This document shows positions 5,821 through 12,928 of a DNA stretch of 15,440 nt, one piece after another. The notes beneath the pieces were generated by a model, which saw only the letters and a program-made list of their open reading frames with translations, ran no database searches and was not told the DNA's origin. This DNA comes from an uncultured Collinsella sp. (GTDB taxonomy: Bacteria > Actinomycetota > Coriobacteriia > Coriobacteriales > Coriobacteriaceae). The DNA lies in assembly GCA_959019945.1 (NCBI GenBank), contig CAUEQD010000035.1, positions 1 to 15,440 of the forward strand, written 5' to 3'. A program made the translations under genes and the position numbers. How positions within the stretch are numbered: the stretch's first letter is position 1; each line of letters starts with the position of its first letter.

Positions 5821-7608
5821 ATGAGCCAGACCCGTCCCATCGACGAGCATTCCATGCACACCCGTACCTGCGGCGAGCTTCGCCGCGAGAACGTGGGCGA
5901 AGAGGTCACCCTCACCGGTTGGGTGAGCCGTCGCCGCGATCACGGCGGCCTTATTTTCTGCGACCTTCGCGACCGCGAGGGCATCACGCAGCTCACCTTC
6001 GACCCCGAGCACTCCGACGGCGACGCCTTTAAGATTGCCGAGACCATGCGTCCCGAGTGGCCTATCAAGATCCACGGCGTCGTGCGCTCCCGTGGCGAGG
6101 AGACCACCAACGCCAAGCTCGCGACCGGCGAGATCGAGGTCCTGACCGACCACGCCGAGGTGCTCAACACTTCCGTCACCCCGCCGTTCCAGATCGAGGA
6201 CGGCATCGAGACCAGCGAGGACACCCGTCTGCGCTATCGCTATCTGGACCTCCGCCGTCCCGAGATGATGGCCAACCTCAAGCTGCGCTCCGACTTCACC
6301 TTTGCCATTCGCGAGGCGCTGCACAACCGTGAGTTCATGGAGGTCGAGACGCCCTCCCTGTTTAAGTCCACGCCCGAGGGCGCTCGCGACTTCATCGTTC
6401 CCAGCCGTATTCAGCCGGGCAACTTCTACGCTCTGCCGCAGTCCCCGCAGCTCCTGAAGCAGCTGCTTATGGTCGGTGGCGTCGAGCGCTACTATCAGGT
6501 TGCCAAGTGCTTCCGCGACGAGGACCTGCGTGCCGACCGCCAGCCCGAGTTCACCCAGGTCGATATCGAGATGTCCTTCGTGGACCAGAACGATGTCATG
6601 AGCGCGCTCGAAGAAGTCCTGTCCGATGCCTTCGGCCGCATGGGCGTCGAGATGCCCACGCCGCTGCGTCGCATGAACTACTGGGAGGCCATGGACACCT
6701 ATGGCTCCGACAAGCCCGATACCCGCTACGGCATGCACCTGGTCGACCTGACCGACATCTTTGCCAACTCCAAGTTCAAGGTCTTTGCGACCGCCGCAAA
6801 CGAGGAGGGCTCTGTCGTCAAGGCCATCAACGCCAAGGGCGCCGGTGCCTGGGCACGTGCCAAGATCGATAAGCTTGCCGGCGTGGCCTCCACGTTTGGC
6901 GCCAAGGGTCTGGCTTGGATCGCCTTCCGCGAGGACGGCTCCATCAACAGCCCCATCGTCAAGTTCTTCTCGGACGAGGAGATGGCGGCTCTGCGCGAGC
7001 GCATGGATGTCGAGCCCGGCGACCTTGTGATGTTCGCCGCCGGCCCGCGCCTGCTCTCTGACGAGATCCTGGGTGGCATGCGTTCCCACATGGCCAACGC
7101 GCTCGAGATCAAGCGCGAGGGCCACGACTTCCTGTGGGTCGTCAACTTCCCGCTGTTCCACTGGGATGAGGACCGCAAGGCCTATGCAGCCGAGCATCAG
7201 CCCTTCACCCTGCCGACCGAGACCGACATCGCCAAGATCGAGGCCGACCCGTTGGCAGCCGGTTCTTGCACCTACGACTTTGTCATGGACGGCTTTGAGG
7301 CCGGCGGCGGTGGTATGCGTATCCACAACGCCGAGATGCAGATGTCCATGCTCAAGCTCCTGGGCTTTACCGAGGAGCGCGCCGAGTCGCAGTTCGGCTT
7401 CCTCATGGAGGCTCTCAAGTTTGGTGCGCCCCCGATGGGCGGTTTCGCTCTGGGCCTGGACCGCGTGTGCATGCTGCTCACCGGTTCCGACTCCATCCGC
7501 GACGTCATGGCGTTCCCCAAGACGGCCAGCGGCTCCGACCTTATGTCGGGCGCTCCGAGTGCCGTTAGCGGCGCCCAGCTCAAGGACGTCAGTCTGCGCC
7601 TGATGTAG
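5821..7608 (+). CDS. aspS: Aspartate--tRNA ligase (AspRS)
   Basis: Class II tRNA synthetase that charges tRNA-Asp. The 595-aa protein has an OB-fold anticodon domain (about 15-110), catalytic motif 2 at FRDEDLRADRQPEFTQVD (231-248), the bacterial GAD-type insertion (about 300-420) and motif 3 at GGFALGLDRVCMLLTGS (540-556, motif Arg 548). Length is normal for bacterial AspRS. The anticodon domain reads RRRDHGG with His at 41. In studied bacterial enzymes, His at this place goes with non-discriminating AspRS that also makes Asp-tRNA-Asn for GatCAB. The start at 5821 has a near-perfect AAAGGAGG eight bases upstream. A strong terminator follows 24 nt after the stop, so it is probably a single-gene unit. 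Confidence 0.97.
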   Translation: MSQTRPIDEHSMHTRTCGELRRENVGEEVTLTGWVSRRRDHGGLIFCDLRDREGITQLTFDPEHSDGDAFKIAETMRPEWPIKIHGVVRSRGEETTNAKLATGEIEVLTDHAEVLNTSVTPPFQIEDGIETSEDTRLRYRYLDLRRPEMMANLKLRSDFTFAIREALHNREFMEVETPSLFKSTPEGARDFIVPSRIQPGNFYALPQSPQLLKQLLMVGGVERYYQVAKCFRDEDLRADRQPEFTQVDIEMSFVDQNDVMSALEEVLSDAFGRMGVEMPTPLRRMNYWEAMDTYGSDKPDTRYGMHLVDLTDIFANSKFKVFATAANEEGSVVKAINAKGAGAWARAKIDKLAGVASTFGAKGLAWIAFREDGSINSPIVKFFSDEEMAALRERMDVEPGDLVMFAAGPRLLSDEILGGMRSHMANALEIKREGHDFLWVVNFPLFHWDEDRKAYAAEHQPFTLPTETDIAKIEADPLAAGSCTYDFVMDGFEAGGGGMRIHNAEMQMSMLKLLGFTEERAESQFGFLMEALKFGAPPMGGFALGLDRVCMLLTGSDSIRDVMAFPKTASGSDLMSGAPSAVSGAQLKDVSLRLM

Positions 7609-7632
7609 GGAAGCAGCTACATATTGCCTGTA

Positions 7633-7667
7633 ACGAGGGAAGGACACGTGCCTTCCCTCGTTTTTTT
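7633..7667 (+). terminator. Rho-independent terminator of aspS
   Basis: A perfect 11-bp stem, ACGAGGGAAGG (7633-7643) with CCTTCCCTCGT (7651-7661), has a 7-nt loop and is followed by seven T (7661-7667). The aspS stop is 24 nt upstream. Confidence 0.93.
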
Positions 7668-7723
7668 ATGTCGTGACGTCATGGTTTGGAGGCTTGCCGT
7701 CGTGCGCCGGGAAACTACAACCC

Positions 7724-7910
7724 GGAATCTGCGTCCAGAAGGGGTCGCGCTTTCCCAAAGGGGGTCCTCTGGGAAAGCGCGACCCAGTATTCGGCAAAAT
7801 AATGGGGCACAGTTTCCGGTTGAGCTGTCTAACGGAAACTGTGCCCCAGAATGAGCGCTCAAACGGGACAGGCTTTCCGCAACAACTGTTTGGCGGAAAG
7901 CCTGCCCCAG
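7724..7910. repeat. Array of three 16-bp hairpins plus a decayed arm
   Basis: H1 pairs 7742-7757 with 7770-7785 (16/16, loop 12). H2 pairs 7803-7818 with 7833-7848 (16/16, loop 14). H3 pairs 7865-7880 with 7893-7908 (15/16, loop 12). Starts are 61 and 62 nt apart. The stems differ in sequence, but each 5' arm has GGG near its base and TTTCC near the loop. The 3' arms align as GGAAA-N4-G-N-(C)CCAG. A fourth 3' arm, GGAATCTGCGTCCAG (7724-7738), lacks its partner and looks decayed. The array fills the gap between the aspS terminator and the lacI-type gene, which converge here. The rest of this gap (7668-7723) shows only a short CCGGG/CCCGG stem (7707-7725). Confidence 0.85.
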
Positions 7911-7914
7911 TTTC

Positions 7915-8931
7915 TTATAGCGAGTCTCTCTGAACGAGCTGCATGTGCATGACGGTGGTGGTGGGCTCGGCACCCTTGATCATGTCGAGCGCAATGTTGG
8001 CGGCCATGTGTCCTTCTTCGCGCAGGGGCTGGCGGACGGTCGTGAGCGCGGGGACGCAGCGCGCCGCAATCTCGTGATCGTCGAAGCCGACGACAGAAAC
8101 GTCCGCAGGAACGGATAGGCCTGCCTCGTTGAGTGCGGTGATGACGCCAGCCGCGATACGGTCCGATCCGCAGAGCACGCCATCGAAAGCAATCTCGCGC
8201 GCGAGGATCTGGTGCATGGCCTGATAGCCGTCTCCGCTGTTCCAGCCGGTATAGATAACGTTTGCGTCTGGGAGGTCTTCGCCCAAGACGGCGCGGTAGC
8301 CGCGCAGGCGGTCGACAACAGCGGGGTTGTCTTTCGGTCCCAACACGGCGACGATATCTTTGCGCCCGCGATCCTTCATGGCGAGTGCCGCAAAATGTCC
8401 GCCCTCTTCGTCGTCAGAGTAGACCGTCGAGAACACATCGCGATAGGGGTGGCCCTCGAGCTGGCCGCACAACACGGTGGGTACGCCCAGCTCGCGCAGC
8501 ACCTCGAGCAGCTCGCTGCCTTTGTAGGGAGAGACGTCGATCACGGCGTCGAACGAGCGGCGCTCAAAGTGCTCGCGTGCGCGGTTGCGCTCATGCGTAG
8601 AAGACGCCTGCAAGATAACGGGCAGATAGGACGACTCCGACAGTTCCTCGGTAATGCCGCTCAAAAACTCGCTATAGGTGGGGTCGCTGAAGAGTTCACT
8701 CAGAGGCTCGGTCACGAGCACGGCGATGATTTCCGTGCGCCCGACAGCGAGCGCTCGGCCACGAGCGTTGGGGACAAAATTGACTTCCTTGGCCGCCGCG
8801 CGGACGCGCTTTTTGGTTTCCTCGCTAATGCGGGGCGAATCGTTGAGGGCGCGCGATGCCGTGGAGCGCGACACGCCGGCAGCTGCGGCAACCTCGGCAA
8901 GCGTAGGTGCGGTGCGAACTGGTTGTGTCAT
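7915..8931 (-). CDS. LacI-family repressor, EbgR-like
   Basis: A 338-aa regulator of the LacI/GalR family. The N-terminal helix-turn-helix is TLAEVAAAAGVSRSTASRAL (10-29). A hinge, NARGRALAVGRT (55-66), carries the minor-groove Leu61. A periplasmic-binding-protein-like sugar domain runs to the end, with VSVVGFDDHEIAARCVPALTTVRQP typical of the family. Translation starts at 8931 with AGGAGA upstream. It is divergent from ebgA, and the shared 376-nt gap holds three LacI-type palindromes. The inferred role is repression of ebgA-ebgC, relieved by a galactoside, as EbgR does in Escherichia coli. The stop lies 5 nt from the last hairpin of the array, which may help end its transcript. Confidence 0.92.
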   Translation of the reverse strand: MTQPVRTAPTLAEVAAAAGVSRSTASRALNDSPRISEETKKRVRAAAKEVNFVPNARGRALAVGRTEIIAVLVTEPLSELFSDPTYSEFLSGITEELSESSYLPVILQASSTHERNRAREHFERRSFDAVIDVSPYKGSELLEVLRELGVPTVLCGQLEGHPYRDVFSTVYSDDEEGGHFAALAMKDRGRKDIVAVLGPKDNPAVVDRLRGYRAVLGEDLPDANVIYTGWNSGDGYQAMHQILAREIAFDGVLCGSDRIAAGVITALNEAGLSVPADVSVVGFDDHEIAARCVPALTTVRQPLREEGHMAANIALDMIKGAEPTTTVMHMQLVQRDSL

Positions 8932-8992
8932 GGCGTCTCCTGGAAAATGCGGTCGATGTTGTCACTGATACGGGCTAGTGCGGATACAGCTT

Positions 8993-9036
8993 ACTATAGT
9001 GCGCCTGAACAGCGTTCATGATATCCGGTGACCGGT
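8993..9036 (-). promoter_or_regulatory. Candidate promoter and degenerate operator of the LacI-type gene
   Basis: TATAGT on the minus strand (8993-8998) is a good -10 box, identical to the larB one. The -35 region is poor. Just upstream is CCGGT-G-ACCGG (9025-9035). It includes ACCGGT (9031-9036), the same six-base core as the three operators at 9175-9275, but with different flanks. It could allow autoregulation, though the match is too short to be sure. The stretch 9037-9170 between the two gene starts shows nothing else that I recognise. Confidence 0.35.
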
Positions 9037-9174
9037 GTCGTTTTGCAACCAAGCCGAAATCGAATACGTCTCGTGTGGGTGAGATATCAGCGGGCGTGGA
9101 GGTTGCCTACGAGCTTAAGAACGATGTCTTGTGCTGAGTTTCGATACTCAGGGTGACATAAGTGTTGCGATTGT

Positions 9175-9188
9175 ACAACCGGTTGCAC
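9175..9188. promoter_or_regulatory. LacI-type operator O1
   Basis: ACAACCGGTTGCAC, a palindrome with a central CCGG as expected for LacI/GalR-family sites. The right half, GTGCAACC read on the minus strand, is the same in all three copies. The centre lies between 9180 and 9181, 45 bp from O2. It sits upstream of the -35 box. Confidence 0.85.
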
Positions 9189-9219
9189 CGTTAACCCGGC
9201 CAAATCGACCGTTCAGCGG

Positions 9220-9233
9220 ACAACCGGTTGCAC
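9220..9233. promoter_or_regulatory. LacI-type operator O2, overlapping the ebgA -35
   Basis: A second copy of ACAACCGGTTGCAC. Its last six bases, TTGCAC (9228-9233), are the likely -35 box of the ebgA promoter, so binding here would block RNA polymerase. The centre is 42 bp (four helical turns) from O3. Confidence 0.88.
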
Positions 9234-9257
9234 AGTTTTTTGCATCGCCCGTAAGAT
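9228..9257 (+). promoter_or_regulatory. Promoter of ebgA-ebgC
   Basis: -35 TTGCAC (9228-9233; TTG matches) and -10 TAAGAT (9252-9257; four of six bases), with an 18-nt spacer. The start of transcription would be near 9264, inside O3. Both boxes are imperfect. The call leans on their fit with operators O2 and O3. Confidence 0.5.
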
Positions 9258-9261
9258 AAGG

Positions 9262-9275
9262 ACAACCGGTTGCAC
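9262..9275. promoter_or_regulatory. LacI-type operator O3, at the ebgA transcription start
   Basis: The third copy of ACAACCGGTTGCAC, preceded by GG like O2. It covers the predicted +1 region and lies 32 nt before the ebgA start codon, a typical repression site. Confidence 0.85.
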
Positions 9276-9307
9276 AAGAATCACTACGATGATGAAGGAG
9301 CATCACC

Positions 9308-12300
9308 ATGGACGCCATTAACGATTGGGAAAACCAAGCGCTCACCCACAGGAACCGCCTGGCACCCCATGCGTACTTTATGGGTTACGAGACCGCCGAT
9401 CTCGCTGCAACGTACAGCCGCGAGCTGTCGCGCGGGTTTGTCCAGCTGTCCGGCTCGTGGCAGTTCCGCCTCTTTGAGGGCCCCGCTGCCGTCTCCAACG
9501 AGGAACTCTCCACGTACAAGCCCGAGTGGGATCACGTGGAGGTTCCGCACCTGTGGCAGGTGGACGGCTATGGCAACCTTGCCTACACCGACGAGGGTTT
9601 CCCGTTCCCGGTTGATCAGCCGTTCGTTCCCTCCGACGACCCCACGGGCGTCTACCAGCGCATCGTCAACCTTCCCGCCGTTCCTGCTGGCGCTCGCGAG
9701 ATCATTCGCTTCGACGGCATCGAGAGCTATGGCGAGCTGTACGTCAACGGTCAGTATATCGGCATGACCAAGGGTTCGCGCCTGTCTGCCGAGTTCGACG
9801 TGACCGACGCGCTTGTCGAGGGCGACAACCTGTTTGCGGTCAAGGTCCTGCAGTACAGCGATGGCAGCTATATCGAGGACCAGGATATGTGGTGGGCCTC
9901 GGGCATCTTCCGCGATGTGTACCTTATGCAGCGTCCCGCCGCGCACCTGGTCGACTTTAGGTTCCGCACGCACCGCGAGGGCGATACCGCTCTGATTACG
10001 CTCGATACGGTTGCCGAGGGCTCTTCCCGCGTTGTGTTTACGCTCAGCGATGGCGAGAACGTGGTGGCTGCGGGCGAGTGCGTCGACGGCCATGCCGAGT
10101 GCGGCGTGGCCGATGCCCACTTCTGGAATCCCGAGGACCCCTTCCTCTACGACCTTACGTTTGAGGTCTACGACGGTGACCAGGTCAGCGAGTACGTCCC
10201 GCATCGCCAGGGTCTTGCCGAGGTGACGGTCGAGGGCAATCATATCTACCTCAACGGCACTTACTTTAAGATGCATGGCGTCAACCGCCACGATCACGAC
10301 GATCACAAGGGCCGCGCCGTGGGCCTCGATCGCATGCGCCGCGACCTGGAGCTCATGAAGCAGCACAACATCAACGCGGTGCGCACGTCCCACTACGCCA
10401 ACGACCCGCGCTTTTACGAGCTGTGCGACGAGTATGGCATCATGCTGGTCGCCGAGACCGATATGGAGAGCCACGGCTTCGAGAATATCGGCAATATCGC
10501 CCTGGTCACCGACGACCCGGCATGGGAGCCGGCCTACGTCGACCGCATTGAGCGCCTGGTGATGCAGGAGCGCAATCACGCCTGCATCATTATGTGGTCG
10601 ATGGGCAACGAGAGCGGCTATGGCTGCAACATCCGCGCGATGTACGCCAAGGCTCACGAGCTCGATGGTCGTCCGGTCCATTACGAGGAGGATCGCAACG
10701 CCGATACCGTCGACGTTATCTCCACCATGTACTCCCGCGTGTCGCAGATGAACGACTTTGGTGAGCATCCATTCCCCAAGCCGCGCATCAACTGCGAGTA
10801 CGGTCACTCCATGGGCAACGGCCCCGGAGGCCTGTCCGAGTATCAGGAGGTCTTCGATCGCTGGGATTGCATCCAAGGCCAGTTTATCTGGGAATGGTGC
10901 GACCACGGTCTGGCTGCTGTGACCGAGGACGGCATTGCCTACGATATGTATGGCGGCGACAACGGCGATTACCCCAACAACAGCAACTTCTGCATCGATG
11001 GCATGGTGTTCCCCTGGCAGCAGCCGAGCCCGGGCCTTACCGAGTACGGCCAGGTCATCTGCCCGGTTCGCATGGCTTATGACGCCGAGGCGGGCGAGCT
11101 GACTGTCACCAACAAGCGCTGGTTTACCACCCTCGAGGATGTTTGCCTCTCGGCGGAGACCCTGGTGGACGGCGACGTGGTCTGCCGCAGGACGCTCATG
11201 CCCGGTGCGGTTGCCCCCGGCGAGTCCGTCCAGCTTCCGCTGGTGATTCGCGAGGCCGCGGTAGGCGAGACCCTGCTGACCGTGCGCGCCTACACCATGG
11301 CCGCTCACGTCTGGTGCGAGCCGATGTTCCAGCTGGGTGCAAGCCAGTTTGCCATCGCAAACCATCCGGCGCCGGCCATCGCCGCCCCAGCTCGTCCTGA
11401 GCTTACGGTCGAGGAGACCGAGCAGGAGATTCGCATTCACTCCCTCAACGGCGAGCTGACCTTCAGCAAGGTAAACGGCACCGTGAGCAAGTGGAAGGCA
11501 TCCGGCCGTGACGTCATGGCCTCTGGTCCCCAGGTTGGTTTTTGGCATCCGCTCGTCGATAACCACGCTCAGGAGTACGACTCCCTGTGGAAGGATAACT
11601 TCATCGATGTAATGCAGACGTCCACCCGCAAGGTTTCTTGGAAGCAGGACGGCAATGCGGTCGTCGTTACCGTGAGCCAGCGTATCGCTCCTCCCGTCCG
11701 CGCGTTCGGCATGCGCGTCGAGCTCGTCTATACCGTGCTTCCGAGTGGCCGCGTCGACCTCAAGGTTTCCGGCGAGCCCTACGGCGACTATTCGGACATT
11801 ATCCCGCGCATCGGCATCTCCTTTGAGGTTCCCGGTTGCGATCGTGCCGTCGAGTGGTATGGCCACGGCCCGGGCGAGAACTATCCGGACTCGCTGCGTG
11901 CCAACCCGGTCGGTCATTACCGCACTACGGTCGACGACATGTTCACGCCCTACGTTATGCCTCAGGACTGTGCCAACCGCGAGGGTACCCGCTGGGTTGC
12001 CCTGCGCTCTAGCCACGGTGATGGCGTGCTGGTGACTCGTCCGGCCGACGCCGCTTCCAACCCGTTCTCGTTCTCGGCATGGCCCTATAGCTGCGAGGCT
12101 ATCGATAACGCCAAGCATGTCTACGATCTTGTCAAGGGCGATACGGTCACGGTCAACATCAACGACCAGTTGCTCGGCCTTGGCTCGAACTCTTGGGGTT
12201 CCGAGGTGCTCGATTCCTATCGCACCCGTTTTGAGAGCTTCAGCTTTGAGGTGTCCCTGCGACCGCTGACGTCTGCCGATCTGGCTCAGGCGCTGGCACC

Positions 12301-12316
12301 CATTAAGGAGGCATAA
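9308..12316 (+). CDS. ebgA: Beta-galactosidase, glycoside hydrolase family 2, EbgA type
   Basis: Cleaves lactose and other beta-galactosides by retaining hydrolysis. The 1002-aa protein has an N-terminal jelly-roll sugar domain (about 45-215), an Ig-like domain, a TIM barrel (about 320-600) and a C-terminal beta-sandwich (about 720-995). The acid/base is E435 in MWSMGNESGYG, the nucleophile is E497 in INCEYGHSMGNGPGG, and the metal ligands are probably E387 and H389. It resembles E. coli EbgA more than LacZ: QDMWWASGIFRDVYL, MKQHNINAVRTSHY and GLGSNSWGSEVLDS near the end match EbgA as I remember it, and an ebgC gene follows. AAGGAG (9295-9300) supports the ATG at 9308. No signal peptide is seen, so the enzyme is cytoplasmic. 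Control is by the LacI-type operators. Confidence 0.96.
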   Translation: MDAINDWENQALTHRNRLAPHAYFMGYETADLAATYSRELSRGFVQLSGSWQFRLFEGPAAVSNEELSTYKPEWDHVEVPHLWQVDGYGNLAYTDEGFPFPVDQPFVPSDDPTGVYQRIVNLPAVPAGAREIIRFDGIESYGELYVNGQYIGMTKGSRLSAEFDVTDALVEGDNLFAVKVLQYSDGSYIEDQDMWWASGIFRDVYLMQRPAAHLVDFRFRTHREGDTALITLDTVAEGSSRVVFTLSDGENVVAAGECVDGHAECGVADAHFWNPEDPFLYDLTFEVYDGDQVSEYVPHRQGLAEVTVEGNHIYLNGTYFKMHGVNRHDHDDHKGRAVGLDRMRRDLELMKQHNINAVRTSHYANDPRFYELCDEYGIMLVAETDMESHGFENIGNIALVTDDPAWEPAYVDRIERLVMQERNHACIIMWSMGNESGYGCNIRAMYAKAHELDGRPVHYEEDRNADTVDVISTMYSRVSQMNDFGEHPFPKPRINCEYGHSMGNGPGGLSEYQEVFDRWDCIQGQFIWEWCDHGLAAVTEDGIAYDMYGGDNGDYPNNSNFCIDGMVFPWQQPSPGLTEYGQVICPVRMAYDAEAGELTVTNKRWFTTLEDVCLSAETLVDGDVVCRRTLMPGAVAPGESVQLPLVIREAAVGETLLTVRAYTMAAHVWCEPMFQLGASQFAIANHPAPAIAAPARPELTVEETEQEIRIHSLNGELTFSKVNGTVSKWKASGRDVMASGPQVGFWHPLVDNHAQEYDSLWKDNFIDVMQTSTRKVSWKQDGNAVVVTVSQRIAPPVRAFGMRVELVYTVLPSGRVDLKVSGEPYGDYSDIIPRIGISFEVPGCDRAVEWYGHGPGENYPDSLRANPVGHYRTTVDDMFTPYVMPQDCANREGTRWVALRSSHGDGVLVTRPADAASNPFSFSAWPYSCEAIDNAKHVYDLVKGDTVTVNINDQLLGLGSNSWGSEVLDSYRTRFESFSFEVSLRPLTSADLAQALAPIKEA

Positions 12317-12319
12317 GCC

Positions 12320-12775
12320 ATGCATATCTTTAACTCGCGTGCCGATTTCGACGCCCAGATGAAGTCCGTCAAGAAGTGGATGCGTACCGGCCAGGCGCTC
12401 GACGGCGTTTCTGAACTGCAGCACGATGTGGCGTACTCCATCGGCGACTCGCTGGTGTACTGGTGGGTCTATGCCCGCGAGGCCGCAACCGCCGACCTGG
12501 TCGGTCACCGTCGCTACCATGCCGTGCTCGCTCCGCTCGACGGCGACCTGACCGTCGAGGTTGCCCCCAAGGCAGGCCTCACCTGCACCCGCGCTTACAG
12601 CGATATCGATGATCGCGAGCGCTTTGAGGGGGCGGGGGAGACCGTGACGATTCCCGCCGGCGGCGTTGCCGTCGTCGAAATTGACGAGGCCTACCGTGTC
12701 GTGGCCGATGCCGCGGATCCCCGCGTCGTGGTACTGCACGTGACGGTCGAAGGTTATTCCTTCCCCAACAAGTAG
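12320..12775 (+). CDS. ebgC: EbgC, beta-galactosidase small partner (YhcH/YjgK/YiaL family)
   Basis: A 151-aa cupin-like protein (DUF386). In E. coli, EbgC (149 aa) joins EbgA in a hetero-octamer needed for full activity. Matching segments are SIGDSLVYW (40-48), GHRRYH (62-67), a GAGETVTIP segment and EIDEAYRVV. The gene starts 3 nt after the ebgA stop. Its AAGGAGG ribosome site lies inside the last ebgA codons, so the two are co-translated, as expected for subunits of one enzyme. It ends in FPNK, like the FHNK end of the E. coli protein. No frameshift or truncation is visible. Confidence 0.93.
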   Translation: MHIFNSRADFDAQMKSVKKWMRTGQALDGVSELQHDVAYSIGDSLVYWWVYAREAATADLVGHRRYHAVLAPLDGDLTVEVAPKAGLTCTRAYSDIDDRERFEGAGETVTIPAGGVAVVEIDEAYRVVADAADPRVVVLHVTVEGYSFPNK

Positions 12776-12808
12776 TATTCGTCCGCCTGGACGTTTGCTT
12801 CGCGCCGT

Positions 12809-12892
12809 TAAGGGGGATGGCTTTGTTGACTCCCTTTTCCCCATTCCCCTTAGCAGGTGCGCCGTCCGTGTTTGCACTTGCAGCTCGGACGG
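12809..12892 (+). promoter_or_regulatory. Two hairpins in the spacer between ebgC and the permease gene
   Basis: Hairpin A is a 12-bp stem, TAAGGGGGATGG (12809-12820) with CCATTCCCCTTA (12841-12852), including one G-U pair, and a 20-nt pyrimidine-rich loop. Hairpin B is CCGTCCG/CGGACGG (12862-12868 with 12886-12892). Neither is followed by a T run on either strand, so they do not look like simple terminators. They may set the expression of the permease relative to ebgAC, by RNA stability or partial attenuation. No good separate promoter was seen. Confidence 0.5.
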
Positions 12893-12928
12893 GTTTAGAT
12901 GACATTTAATAGATGATTGGGAGGGCTT

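Noticed and set aside
7724..7910. CRISPR array
   Set aside because: The repeats are not identical, each unit is itself a palindrome, only three occur, and no cas gene is near.
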